From Geminicoccaceae bacterium (GTDB lineage: Bacteria > Pseudomonadota > Alphaproteobacteria > Geminicoccales > Geminicoccaceae), in the NCBI GenBank assembly GCA_020638465.1, contig JACKIM010000001.1:1992501-2056500 (forward strand): a DNA stretch of 64,000 nt, written 5' to 3'. Position 1 is the stretch's first letter, and each line of letters opens with the position of its first letter. The position numbers and the translations under genes were made by a program. Under the pieces are notes generated by a model, which saw only the letters and a list, made by a program, of their open reading frames with translations, had not been told where the DNA came from and searched no databases. This document shows positions 33,893 to 41,627 of this stretch, piece by piece.

Positions 33893-34309
33893 ATGATGCA
33901 TTGTCCGAAATGCGGTTCGGAGGTCCGGACGAAGGCGGGGTTTATCGGTGAGGTTCAGCGTTGGCTGTGCAAGTCGTGCGGCTGCAAATATACGCGCAGT
34001 ACGAGGCACGGGATGGGAGACGGGATCAGACGTCGGGCGTTGCAGCTCTATCTCGAGGGCATGGGCTTTCGCGCGATCGGGCGGGTTCTGGGTGTTTCGA
34101 ATGTCGCCGTTCTCAAGTGGATCCGGGCTTTTGGCGAGGAGGTCGAGCGGATGCGCAGGCCCGGTCCGCCGCCGAAGATCGCGATGATCGACGAGATGTG
34201 GCACTTCGTTCATGCCAAAAAAACGAATGCTGGCTGTGGATATCGATGTGTTATCTCACAAGATGCATCCTCGGCGTTCATGTGGGCGGACGAAGCGCCG
34301 ACGACCTGA
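33893..34309 (+). CDS. insA: IS1 InsA-like protein
   Basis: A protein starting MMHCPKCGSEVRTKAGFIGE with a zinc finger (CPKCG...CKSCG) and a helix-turn-helix (GMGFRAIGRVLGVSNVAVLK), the InsA layout. InsA binds the IS ends. Its frame continues past the slippery site to 34309. An A7 run at 34217-34223 would allow a -1 shift to make the InsAB' transposase. Confidence 0.8.
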   Translation: MMHCPKCGSEVRTKAGFIGEVQRWLCKSCGCKYTRSTRHGMGDGIRRRALQLYLEGMGFRAIGRVLGVSNVAVLKWIRAFGEEVERMRRPGPPPKIAMIDEMWHFVHAKKTNAGCGYRCVISQDASSAFMWADEAPTT

Positions 34310-34572
34310 AGAGCTTTCTCAAATCATTTCCCCAAGCCCAGGGGCGCATCACCTTCACCGACGATCTCGCCGCCTACGCGGCCGTGCTGCCGAAAGGCGC
34401 CCATTTCACCGGCAAGATGCACACGCAACGGCTCGAAAGCCTCAACGCCAACGTCCGTCATCATCTCGCCCGATCCCGCCGCAAAACACGATGCACCACC
34501 AAATGCCCGCGCATGGCCTACCTCTCCGCGCTGCTCTTCATGCAGGCGCATAATAAAAAGCTATTTAGTTAG
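34218..34572 (+). CDS. insB: IS1 InsB' part of the frameshifted transposase
   Basis: After a -1 shift on the A7 run the frame reads AKKNECWLW, then GVHVGGRSADDLKSFLKSFP, ITFTDDLAAYAAVLP and GKMHTQRLESLNANVRHHLA, the DDE catalytic part of IS1 transposases. The Asp of TDDL and the Glu of RLESLN are in place. It ends at 34572, just inside the right IS end. The pattern W-L-W after the shift agrees with known IS1 fusions. Confidence 0.78.
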
Positions 34573-34578
34573 CAAATC

Positions 34579-35487
34579 CCGAAGACGCAACATTTCGACA
34601 ACGTGCTCGAAGAATGGCTGAAACGGGATCAGTCGACCAATCGCAGCTTCGCCGAAATGAAGCGGCTGATGGAAAGGGAAGTCGCGCCGTCGTTCGCCGG
34701 GCGCTCAATCGAGGATATCCGCAAGCGGGACATCATCGCACTGCTCGACGGCATCGCGGACCGTGGCGCGCCCGTGGCGGCCAATCGCGTGCTGGCCCAC
34801 ACCAAGCGAATGTTCAAATGGGCGGTGGGGCGAGACATCATCGAGAGCGATCCGGCGGCGCATGTCGAGAAGGTAACGCCCGAAGTGAGGCGGGACCGCG
34901 TGCTTTCCGACGACGAGCTTGTGGCCGTCTGGAATAACGCAGGCACATTCGAGGGGCCATTCGGGGCGGCTGTCCGCCTGCTGATCGCCACGGGCGCACG
35001 CCGCGAGGAAATTTTTTCCGCAAGGTGGGACGAGCTTTTGGATGACGGATCGTCACTGCGGCTGCCGCGCGAGCGTTCGAAGAACGATACGGCCCGGATC
35101 ATCTGCCTTTCACCGCTGGTGGCGGGGGTCGTCGACGGGTTGCCCGTGATCGGCGACTACATGTTCACGACCACCGGCGACCGTCCCTTTTCGAACATCA
35201 GCAAGAACAAGGCCAAGCTCGACGGATTGAGCGGCGTCACTGACTGGCGGCTGCATGATATCCGCCGAACCGTGGCCACCGGCTTGCAGCGGCTCGGGGT
35301 CCGGCTGGAAGTCATCGAGACGGTGTTGGGGCATGTGGCCGGCAGCCGGGCGGGCGTCGTCGGTGTCTATCAGTGCCACCGCTTCGAGGATGAGGCGCGC
35401 GAGGCGCTGGCGGTTTGGGGTGCTCATGTCGAGGCGCTGATCGAGGGGCGCGACACGGGCAAGGTGGTTCCGCTGCGGCGGGTCTGA
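34579..35487 (+). pseudogene. Tyrosine integrase lacking its N-terminus
   Basis: About 300 residues of a P4-type phage integrase remain, starting at the IS1 border (PKTQHFDNVLEEWLKR). The core-binding domain is followed by the catalytic domain: Arg in IATGARREEIFSARW, Lys in RSKNDTARI, HDIRRTVATGLQRLG (HxxR), LGHVAGSRAGVVGVYQCHRF (His and the nucleophile Tyr). The N-terminal arm-binding domain (DUF4102-like, about 90-110 residues) is missing. A GTG at 34603 could start a 294-residue protein, but it would probably not bind the arm sites. Confidence 0.82.
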
Positions 35488-35595
35488 GACTGAGAGTTCA
35501 CGAGTTGGGCGCGGCTAGGTTGGCCGCCGAAAGCCGGGTCATCCGTACCGGCCCGCCGCGCCCTCCACATCACGGATGCGTCGACGGAGGACGTT

Positions 35596-36573
35596 ATGTC
35601 GGACCCCATCCTGCCGGGCCATTTCCCGCTTCGAGCATTCATCGACGCGAACATGATCCACCGCGTGAGGGATGGTATTTCGCGCGATCAGGCTTTGTCG
35701 ACGATCGGTGATGATCTTCGCGAAGATATCGCAAATGGCGCGCTGAAGTTATGGCGAATAACGCCCGACGGAATTGAACAGTGCTCCATGGATGACTTGA
35801 AGGGCGTCCAAAATCTGGACGGGTTTTACATCGAAGACCGCAACAATCCAGACTTGGCCGAAAGTGCCCGTCACGCACTGGGACCGGTGATTGCGCAACG
35901 ACCGGGCCAGCGCGTTCAGGTGACAGACTATGATCCCAAGCTGCTACTGCCGTATCTCGAAGCCGAAGGCATGTTCGATGGAATTGAGGGCGAGTTGACG
36001 CGAAAAGTCGCCGAACATGTGGCGAAAAACGGCTGGCAGGAAGTCAGGATGCTCACCTTTGGCCAGACGGCGGTGCGTATCCGTCAACACTACGAACAGA
36101 AAGGAGAGACGATCGAAGACGCATGGCAGTCGGTGCAGCGGGAAATCGCAAATGGGGCGCTTAATCCGTTGGGGGAGGTCCCACCCGGAAACGAGAATCC
36201 GGCTGATTGGCTAAGAGAGGCAGCAGACGGGGGACGAGAGCTTTCGTCAGGGGAGAAGACCATGATCCGCAATGTTGTCCGCTTTACCGAACAGGATGTC
36301 GATCAATGCTTTCCGGTCGAAAGCGACAGTGATGGCGTAACAGCTTCGCCGAAAGTGAGCCTCGTTTCTGCTCAGAGAAAGGCAGAACAATGGATCAAGG
36401 AGGCCGTGAGCCGGGGCGAATACAAGATGAAAGGGGAATACAAGAAGGCCGCTTGTGCCGAAATCAACGGCCTGTCGGGTAGAGCATTTGATCGGGCATG
36501 GGCTGATGTGGCTGGTTTGCCCGAGTTCAAACACCTCGCTGAATCGGGGCCAAAATCAGGAGCAAATTCATAG
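35596..36573 (+). CDS. Hypothetical island protein, 325 residues
   Basis: The product starts MSDPILPGHFPLRAFIDANM and has GGAGG ahead of its ATG. A loosely repeated element (LREDIANGALKLW and VQREIANGALNPLG) suggests an internal duplication. The C-terminus GLSGRAFDRAWADVAGLPEF resembles short helix-turn-helix tails of phage regulators. Base composition is more AT-rich than the surroundings, a sign of transfer. Function unknown. Confidence 0.55.
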   Translation: MSDPILPGHFPLRAFIDANMIHRVRDGISRDQALSTIGDDLREDIANGALKLWRITPDGIEQCSMDDLKGVQNLDGFYIEDRNNPDLAESARHALGPVIAQRPGQRVQVTDYDPKLLLPYLEAEGMFDGIEGELTRKVAEHVAKNGWQEVRMLTFGQTAVRIRQHYEQKGETIEDAWQSVQREIANGALNPLGEVPPGNENPADWLREAADGGRELSSGEKTMIRNVVRFTEQDVDQCFPVESDSDGVTASPKVSLVSAQRKAEQWIKEAVSRGEYKMKGEYKKAACAEINGLSGRAFDRAWADVAGLPEFKHLAESGPKSGANS

Positions 36574-36575
36574 AT

Positions 36576-36699
36576 AATTCATCGCACTGATTCGAATCAC
36601 CGCCATGAATTCAGCGCACCCCCCTGTCACGAATTCCCGCTCAGCCTATCTAACCATTTGAGAAACATAAGAACTGAATTCATCGCACTGATTCGAATC
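36576..36699. repeat. Pair of 23-bp direct repeats upstream of the AlpA-like gene
   Basis: Identical 23-bp copies at 36576-36598 and 36677-36699, 101 bases apart, each containing the palindrome GATTCGAATC. A partial copy with AATTCAGCGCAC lies between. They sit in a 213-base gap before the AlpA-like regulator, so operators or arm-type recombination sites are likely. Confidence 0.6.
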
Positions 36700-36786
36700 G
36701 GCAATTAATTCGTGCCGCCTATTTAACGCCCGTTTCCTGCTCATAATGCCGTGTCAGTTCAAACCGCGTGACGGAGTTTACGCACC

Positions 36787-36987
36787 ATGGCTGACACGAT
36801 CCTTCAACCCCCGGTCGTCGCCGAACGCCTGCATGTGAGCCTGGGAACGCTCGCCAAGTGGCGGGTGTACGGCAAGGGGCCGGCCTATGTGAAAATCGGC
36901 CGCATGATCGGCTACCGGGAAAGCGATCTTGAAGCATGGATCGCGGATCACGTCGTTCGTTCCACCAGCGAGAGGATGGTCGCGTGA
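36787..36987 (+). CDS. AlpA/excisionase-like helix-turn-helix protein
   Basis: A 66-residue MerR-like winged helix protein (HTH_17). VVAERLHVSLGTLAKWRVYG then GPAYVKIGRMIGYRESDLEA is the diagnostic block. AlpA-type proteins act as excisionases or activators of integrase genes in P4-like satellites. It is the first gene of a rightward set of overlapping genes leading to the primase and helicase. Confidence 0.8.
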   Translation: MADTILQPPVVAERLHVSLGTLAKWRVYGKGPAYVKIGRMIGYRESDLEAWIADHVVRSTSERMVA

Positions 36988-37202
36988 TGGCCGGAAAGGA
37001 AAACGCCGGCGGGGTAGCGGCCCCTGCCGGCGTTCGATTGTCTTCGCCAAATGGTCCTCTCGAACGTAGCGCCAGCGCGGCGGAATTGCCAGCCGGAATG
37101 TCCCGCGCCGCCGCGTGGCTCGTCGATAGGCATGGCGTCACGCCCGTGCTCGCCCCTCTCGTCGCCGAACTGGCCGGGCTTGGCGGGAGTGCGTTGCAAT
37201 GA
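36987..37202 (+). CDS. Hypothetical small protein, 71 residues
   Basis: The product starts MAGKENAGGVAAPAGVRLSS and ends with a helical part (RAAAWLVDRHGVTPVLAPLV). The ATG at 36987 overlaps the AlpA-gene stop (TGATG; a GTG at 36984 is also possible). No family recognised. Confidence 0.5.
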   Translation: MAGKENAGGVAAPAGVRLSSPNGPLERSASAAELPAGMSRAAAWLVDRHGVTPVLAPLVAELAGLGGSALQ

Positions 37203-37369
37203 GCGGTTCGAATGAACGGCCTGCGTTCACGGTGACGCTTCGTCCCGAACCCGGCGTCGATCCATTGCTCGCGCTTCGTGCCGCTCTCAAGCGGTTACTG
37301 CGCGATCACGGGTTACGGTGCACGCACGTCGCCAAGGTGCCCGATGACGAGCGGGAGGGTGCGCGATGA
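37199..37369 (+). CDS. Hypothetical small protein, 56 residues
   Basis: The product starts MSGSNERPAFTVTLRPEPGV followed by DPLLALRAALKRLLRDHGLR. Similar 'RPEPGVDP..ALR..LK.LLRDHGLRC' proteins precede primase genes in alphaproteobacterial phages and islands. It overlaps both neighbours (ATGA), supporting translation. Function unknown. Confidence 0.6.
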   Translation: MSGSNERPAFTVTLRPEPGVDPLLALRAALKRLLRDHGLRCTHVAKVPDDEREGAR

Positions 37370-38259
37370 TCCCCGACACCCCCTCGTCGCGTCCCGGCAC
37401 ATATCGCCGCCCCTGTCCCGAATGCGGCAAGGGTGCGAGGGACGACGCGCTGGCTGTCACCCGCAAGCATGACGCCTCACTCGTCTGGTACTGTCACCGC
37501 TGCGGGTACAGCGGCAAATTGTGGCCGGACGAAGGCGGCAAGCCCGTCTCGCGCCGTCACAGGGCAGCCATCGAGGCCAGCGCCCCGGATCGCACGACCG
37601 GCAACGAGACCGAACACGACACGCTTTCGGACTACTGGCGCGCCTTCTGGCGCGAATGCCAGCACATCGAGCCCGGCACGGTCGCCGAACGCTACCTGAC
37701 GGCCCGCTGTTGCGCGCTTCCTCACCAGGACGGCGATTTGCGCTTCCATCCGAACGCAAACCACTCATGCGGCCACACAGGCCCGGCGCTCGTCGGGCTC
37801 ATCACCGACATTGCCACCGGCGAGCCAATCAACCTGCACCGAACATGGGTCGTCCCGAACGGCACCAAGCCCGGTATCGTGCGACCCCGCATGCTCTGCA
37901 AGGGGCACCGCAAGGCCGGAGGCGTCATCCGCCTGTGGCCCGACGACGAGGTGACGGACGGGCTTGCCGTCGCCGAAGGTATCGAAACCGCGCTCACCGC
38001 CGCGCATGGCATCACGCCCGTATGGTGCCTGATCGACGCGGGCAATCTTGCCGCCTTCCCGGTCCTGCCGGGCGTCGGGGCGCTGACCGTGTGCGTGGAT
38101 CACGACAAGCCGGACAGGCACGGGCGACAATGCGGGCTCACCGCCGCCGCCGAAGTCTCGAACCGCTGGACGCTCGCGGATCGAGAGGTGCGCCGCTGGG
38201 TGCCACCTGTCGCGGGCCACGATGTGAACGACATGTACCGGGGCGCTGCTCATGGCTGA
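37366..38259 (+). CDS. Toprim-domain primase-like protein
   Basis: A 297-residue protein. The N-terminal zinc finger is CPECGKG...CHRCGYSG, like the DNA-binding part of DnaG-type primases. The C-terminal Toprim domain has GLAVAEGIETALTAAHG (catalytic Glu) and VCVDHDKPD (Asp-x-Asp). It probably primes replication of the element together with the downstream helicase. It overlaps the helicase gene by eight bases. Confidence 0.85.
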   Translation: MIPDTPSSRPGTYRRPCPECGKGARDDALAVTRKHDASLVWYCHRCGYSGKLWPDEGGKPVSRRHRAAIEASAPDRTTGNETEHDTLSDYWRAFWRECQHIEPGTVAERYLTARCCALPHQDGDLRFHPNANHSCGHTGPALVGLITDIATGEPINLHRTWVVPNGTKPGIVRPRMLCKGHRKAGGVIRLWPDDEVTDGLAVAEGIETALTAAHGITPVWCLIDAGNLAAFPVLPGVGALTVCVDHDKPDRHGRQCGLTAAAEVSNRWTLADREVRRWVPPVAGHDVNDMYRGAAHG

Positions 38260-39409
38260 TATCGCCGAACGGATACGCCACGACGCCGACAATCTGTCGG
38301 TCGACCGTATCGAGGATTTCGACCATCCTGACACGGGCGGCGGGAAAGCCCGCAAGCTCTCGTTCGTGTGGGCCGATGACATCGAGATCGACCTGAACAC
38401 CAGCGAGGTGATTGGCGGGCTTTTGAGCACCACCGGCCTGACGGTGCTCTATGGCGAGTCCGGTTGCGGCAAGACATTCTTCACCCTCGACATGGCTTGC
38501 CACGTTGCCGCCGGTTTCGAATGGCACGGCAACCCGGTTGAGCAAGGCCCGGTGCTCTACGTGGCAGCGGAAGCGCCCGCGAGCGTCGAGAAGCGCGTCA
38601 AGGCATGGATGATCCGCCACGACGTGGAAAGTCTGCCCTTGGCCGTCGTGCAGTCCAGCGTTGACATGCTCAATGGCGACACTGAAGCAATCATCGATGT
38701 GGGCCGCCAGATCGAGGCACGGCATGGACGCCCGGCCCTTGTCATCGTCGATACCCTCGCCCGAGCCATGACCGGAGACGAGAACGGCCCGAAGGATATG
38801 GGATCGTTCGTCATGGCTTGCGGTCAGATCCGCGAAGCTCTCGGGACTCACGTTCTCGTCGTGCATCACAGCGGCAAGGATCTTGCCCGAGGTGCACGCG
38901 GCCATTCGAGCCTGTGGGCTGCCACCGATGTGGAAATCGAAGTCGCAGCCGGTGACGACAAGGTTCACACGGCGATGGTGACGAAGCACCGTGACGGACC
39001 GCAGGGGACCGTGTTCGCCTTCAACCTCGATGTGGTCGAGCTTGGAACGAACCTTCAGGGCAGGACCGTGACAACTTGCGTGACGTCACGCGTTGAGGGC
39101 GCCACGCGTCACGCCCGCGGGAAGACCAACAAGCGCCCGCTGGGTAAGGATGCAGCCCTTGCCAAGAGGGCATTGCAAAGCGCTCTAGACGAGATGGGCG
39201 AACGACCGCCGCCCTGTGACATGACGCGTGACGTGTCACGCGCTGTCACGGTGTCACGCTGGCGGACCTACTTCGAACAGCATTACGGCCGCATCGGCGA
39301 CGATGCCAAAGAACGGGCAGCGTTCAGACAGGCATGGAAACGCGGTCGCGAGGCTTTGCTTGGCCGGGATGACGCCATTGCATGGGGGGAATGGGTATGG
39401 CTCGGCTGA
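38252..39409 (+). CDS. RecA-fold ATPase/helicase (RepA/AAA_25 type)
   Basis: A 385-residue hexameric-helicase-like ATPase. Walker A is LYGESGCGKTFFTLDMA, Walker B LVIVDTLARAMTG, and LVVHHSGKDLARGARGHSSL is the sensor/arginine region typical of RepA-like (AAA_25) replication helicases. Residues 290-385 form a separate C-terminal part. The pair with a Toprim primase defines a small replication module. The 3' end of the gene is packed with GTGAC/GTCAC words. Confidence 0.85.
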   Translation: MADIAERIRHDADNLSVDRIEDFDHPDTGGGKARKLSFVWADDIEIDLNTSEVIGGLLSTTGLTVLYGESGCGKTFFTLDMACHVAAGFEWHGNPVEQGPVLYVAAEAPASVEKRVKAWMIRHDVESLPLAVVQSSVDMLNGDTEAIIDVGRQIEARHGRPALVIVDTLARAMTGDENGPKDMGSFVMACGQIREALGTHVLVVHHSGKDLARGARGHSSLWAATDVEIEVAAGDDKVHTAMVTKHRDGPQGTVFAFNLDVVELGTNLQGRTVTTCVTSRVEGATRHARGKTNKRPLGKDAALAKRALQSALDEMGERPPPCDMTRDVSRAVTVSRWRTYFEQHYGRIGDDAKERAAFRQAWKRGREALLGRDDAIAWGEWVWLG

Positions 39410-39640
39410 CGAAAATCACCCTCGACCGTGACCCGTTACGTGACCGTGACACCCCTATAGGGTGTTGTCACGTCACGTCACGCGAGCTATCACGCGACTT
39501 GTCACGAAATTGGCCGTTTGAGCCAGTAAATCCGGGCTTTGTGACAAGTGTGACATGTCGTGACAACTCGGAACCTGTCACGCGCGTGACAAGTCGCTTT
39601 TGTCACGCTTGTCACGCTGTCACGGCGATAGGTTCGGAGC
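39067..39640. repeat. Cluster of GTGAC/GTCAC words, candidate iteron origin
   Basis: I count about 24 copies of GTGAC or its complement GTCAC in about 570 bases, where roughly one would be expected by chance; most extend to CGTGAC or GTCACG. They span the last third of the helicase gene and the gap after it. The palindrome CCCTATAGGG lies at 39453-39462. The placement beside primase and helicase genes fits an origin with initiator-binding repeats. Confidence 0.55.
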
Positions 39641-39651
39641 CCCTGCCATGA
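39397..39651 (+). CDS. Doubtful small ORF across the repeat cluster
   Basis: An 84-residue frame starting MARLTKITLDRDPLRDRDTP that overlaps the helicase stop by 13 bases. Much of it is made of repeated Val-Thr-Ser-Arg or Cys-His words imposed by the GTGAC cluster, so it may be only a by-product of the repeats. The overlap with both neighbours is the sole support. Confidence 0.3.
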   Translation: MARLTKITLDRDPLRDRDTPIGCCHVTSRELSRDLSRNWPFEPVNPGFVTSVTCRDNSEPVTRVTSRFCHACHAVTAIGSEPLP

Positions 39652-39914
39652 CTGACCGAACCCTCGCCACCATCCCCAAGAACTCATCCGAACGGCTGGT
39701 CGTCATGGAGCGCGCGTATCACGGGCACGAGCTGATCGACCTGCGCATCCACTTCACACCCGACGGCGGCCAGACATGGCACCCGACGAAAAAGGGCGTC
39801 TCGCTCAAACGCGAATTGCTGCCCGAACTCATCGAGGCGTTGCGGGCGGCAGGGACACAGGTATCATTCCGCATTGTGGAATTCACTCCTGAGAACAGGA
39901 AGGAACAGGAATGA
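39648..39914 (+). CDS. PC4/p15-like single-stranded DNA-binding protein
   Basis: An 88-residue protein. ERLVVMERAYHGHELIDLRI, then TPDGGQTWHPTKKGVSLKRE and LLPELIEALRAAG, fits the bacterial PC4 (transcriptional coactivator p15) fold: a curved sheet that binds single-stranded DNA followed by a dimerising helix. In a mobile element it may assist replication or recombination. It overlaps the next gene by four bases. Confidence 0.75.
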   Translation: MTDRTLATIPKNSSERLVVMERAYHGHELIDLRIHFTPDGGQTWHPTKKGVSLKRELLPELIEALRAAGTQVSFRIVEFTPENRKEQE

Positions 39915-40201
39915 GAGACGAACAGGGCAGGTTCCATGCAAGCTCGGGCAACCCGGGCGGGCGTCCGAGAGAAACCGGCAGGATGCGCGAGTTGTGCCGC
40001 GAGCACGGCGCAAAGGCCGTCGAAATTCTCGCAGCGATCATGATGGACGAAAACGAGCCCGCGAAGAACCAGATCGCCGCCGCGCGCGAATTGCTCGACC
40101 GTGGCTATGGCCGTCCCGCGCAGACGGTCAAGGGCGAGGAAGGCGCGCCGCCCGTCGTCTGGCAGTTCAATATGGGCTGCGTCGAGCATGAAGGCCCGTG
40201 A
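39911..40201 (+). CDS. DUF5681-like protein
   Basis: A 96-residue protein. MRDEQGRFHASSGNPGGRPR gives the 'GRF..GxSGNPxGRP' motif of DUF5681, followed by a helical region (AKNQIAAARELLDRGYGRPA). Such proteins often lie near phage terminase small subunits or in islands. It ends the rightward set. The 175 bases after it (40202-40376) hold nothing I can assign. Confidence 0.7.
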   Translation: MRDEQGRFHASSGNPGGRPRETGRMRELCREHGAKAVEILAAIMMDENEPAKNQIAAARELLDRGYGRPAQTVKGEEGAPPVVWQFNMGCVEHEGP

Positions 40202-40376
40202 AACCCGCCCGTTCTCTTCGAGCAGACGTTAGCGTGAGCGGCGAAAAGCATGGCATGGCCATAATCGCTCGCAAACGGCCGTCAGGGCGCAATTTCATCG
40301 TTTGTGCTGGCACATGCGAAATCGAGGTGAACGCGCTCTACGGGGCTTGCAGGTGGCCTAGCGGCGATTTCGTATT

Positions 40377-40802
40377 TCAGGCGGTCACCACCTGCACGTC
40401 AGCAGCCATGCCGAACAGTGACAATGCCCGTTCGAGTTCTCCGGCCTTCGTCGTGTGGCGCAGGCTGAGCAGTCGTCGGGCGGCGGTTTCGGATTTGTAG
40501 TCCATGCGGCGGGCCAGCTCGGCGACCGGCATCCGCTCTCGTGCGACGAGGCGGGCGAGTTCGAGTTTCAGGGTGGTCACGGCGTCCAGCGTTGTCATGC
40601 GCTCGCCGCGCCGGGCCTTCGAGGCGGCGGGCCAGTCGCGGCCGTCTTCGGCGTAGATTTCAAGCGCGGTCGCCAGTGCATCGGCAGCATTGGCCAGCGC
40701 CTCGTTCTCGTCGTCGCCTTCGGTGACGGCTTCCGGAACATCGCGGAACGTGACGGTGAAACCGCCTTCCTCGCAGGGCTCGAAATGGGCGGGGTAGCGC
40801 AT
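40377..40802 (-). CDS. hicB: HicB-type antitoxin (second copy)
   Basis: A 141-residue HicB protein. MRYPAHFEPCEEGGFTVTFR then DVPEAVTEGDDENEALANAA is the family opening, and the C-terminal helix-turn-helix is MPVAELARRMDYKSETAARR. It follows the damaged hicA and so is an orphan antitoxin unless the toxin is rescued. It differs clearly from the first hicB at 26329-26748. Confidence 0.87.
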   Translation of the reverse strand: MRYPAHFEPCEEGGFTVTFRDVPEAVTEGDDENEALANAADALATALEIYAEDGRDWPAASKARRGERMTTLDAVTTLKLELARLVARERMPVAELARRMDYKSETAARRLLSLRHTTKAGELERALSLFGMAADVQVVTA

Positions 40803-41025
40803 GGCAGCCTCCTGCAGTTCGTCGGGATCGACGCCAAGCCGTTCGCAAATGCTTCACATGGTGCCGCTCTTCAACTCGCGCTTGTCGACAATCAGCGTCG
40901 AAACACGGCCGTCGAACCAGACGCGCACCTTGGGAACCGGCACCGGCCAATTTATCGAGCAGGAATTCCACGTCCTTCCTGCGGGCCGGTTTGCGAAGCC
41001 TGCGAATGAACTCCTGCGTCTTCAT
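40803..41025 (-). pseudogene. hicA: HicA toxin gene with frameshift and nonsense mutation
   Basis: The start frame gives MKTQEFIRRLRKPARRKDVE then FLLDK, a HicA N-terminus, but similarity then jumps frame to VRVWFDGRVSTLIVDKRELK followed by SGTM, a TGA stop, and SICERLGVDPDELQ. The expected catalytic His region (GKGSH) is disrupted near the shift. So at least one indel and one stop codon (probably from CGA) inactivate it. An upstream operator-like repeat is kept. Confidence 0.82.
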
Positions 41026-41037
41026 GGAGCAAGGCTC

Positions 41038-41076
41038 GCACAAAAACGTGTGCTTGTTCAACACAAAAACGTGCAC
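41038..41076. promoter_or_regulatory. Direct repeats upstream of the second hicAB
   Basis: CACAAAAACGTG occurs at 41039-41050 and 41062-41073, 23 bases apart (two helical turns), each ending in a GTGxxC-type half site. The position just upstream of the hicA start fits HicB operators. Confidence 0.45.
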
Positions 41077-41187
41077 ATTTGAAGGTGATGGAAGGGGCCG
41101 ATTCTGGTACAATCGGTAGGTCGGCGCGGGCGAGTACCGGGTCGGCTTCGAAACCGGACAAGCCTATTCCACAAAGGAGCTTCGAAG

Positions 41188-41427
41188 ATGACTACCCTGG
41201 ACGGCGAACCGGAGAGGCGAGTGAAGGCGATGCGTTCACTAGCATCGAAGGGGCTGATCTCAGTGCACCCTTCGTGGCTGGGAGAAGATCCCGAGGCGGA
41301 CCGGATGAGGGACTTGGCCATGAAGAAATACGAGAAGGGGTGGCGGAGAGACTCGTCGACGGAATCGCAAAAGTACCCAGAAAAGAACTCCCCCGAGGGG
41401 CCAAAGGGGAATACATCAGACGAGTGA
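41188..41427 (+). CDS. Hypothetical island protein, 79 residues
   Basis: The product starts MTTLDGEPERRVKAMRSLAS and is highly charged (RDLAMKKYEKGWRRDSSTES). AAAGGAG lies eight bases before the ATG, and a strong terminator follows about 70 bases after the stop, so it looks like a complete transcription unit. No family recognised. Confidence 0.55.
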   Translation: MTTLDGEPERRVKAMRSLASKGLISVHPSWLGEDPEADRMRDLAMKKYEKGWRRDSSTESQKYPEKNSPEGPKGNTSDE

Positions 41428-41498
41428 ATGAAGACCGAACCGAGCGGGTCAGGATCGGGCGCTCGAAGCGCTGACCTGAACCATCCCGCTTCAACACG

Positions 41499-41527
41499 CC
41501 CCGTCATCGAAAGGTGGCGGGGTTTTT
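41499..41527 (+). terminator. Rho-independent terminator with GAAA tetraloop
   Basis: CCCCGTCATC (41499-41508) pairs with GGTGGCGGGG (41513-41522) through a GAAA loop with two G-U pairs, followed by T5. Confidence 0.85.
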
Positions 41528-41559
41528 CATGGCCCAACATTCCCCCGAATTCCATCCGC

Positions 41560-41580
41560 GTGGCGACATGGTGGCGACAC
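41560..41580. repeat. Tandem GTGGCGACA repeat near the tRNA gene
   Basis: GTGGCGACA at 41560-41568 and again at 41571-41579. Short tandem sites of this kind close to a tRNA integration point are often integrase arm sites, but this is inferred from position only. Confidence 0.35.
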
Positions 41581-41627
41581 GGGCGGTTTCGTTGATTGGC
41601 GGATGGTGGCCAAGTCTTTGATTTGAT

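Larger units (their letters stand above)
33827..34573 (+). mobile_element. IS1-family insertion sequence
   Basis: An element of about 747 bp. The ends are imperfect inverted repeats: GCTAATATTATAGCCTT at the left and, inverted, GCTAACTAAATAGCTTT at the right (12 of 17 matching), possibly extended by three bases each side (TTT/AAA). Two overlapping frames encode InsA and InsB. There is no target duplication: left flank CCGGCTTT, right flank AAATCCCG. That, plus truncated genes on both sides, suggests an adjacent deletion mediated by the element. Confidence 0.8.

Noticed and set aside
40198..40500. 100-codon plus-strand frame after the DUF5681 gene
   Set aside because: Half of it is antisense to hicB, and no ribosome site or family resemblance supports it.
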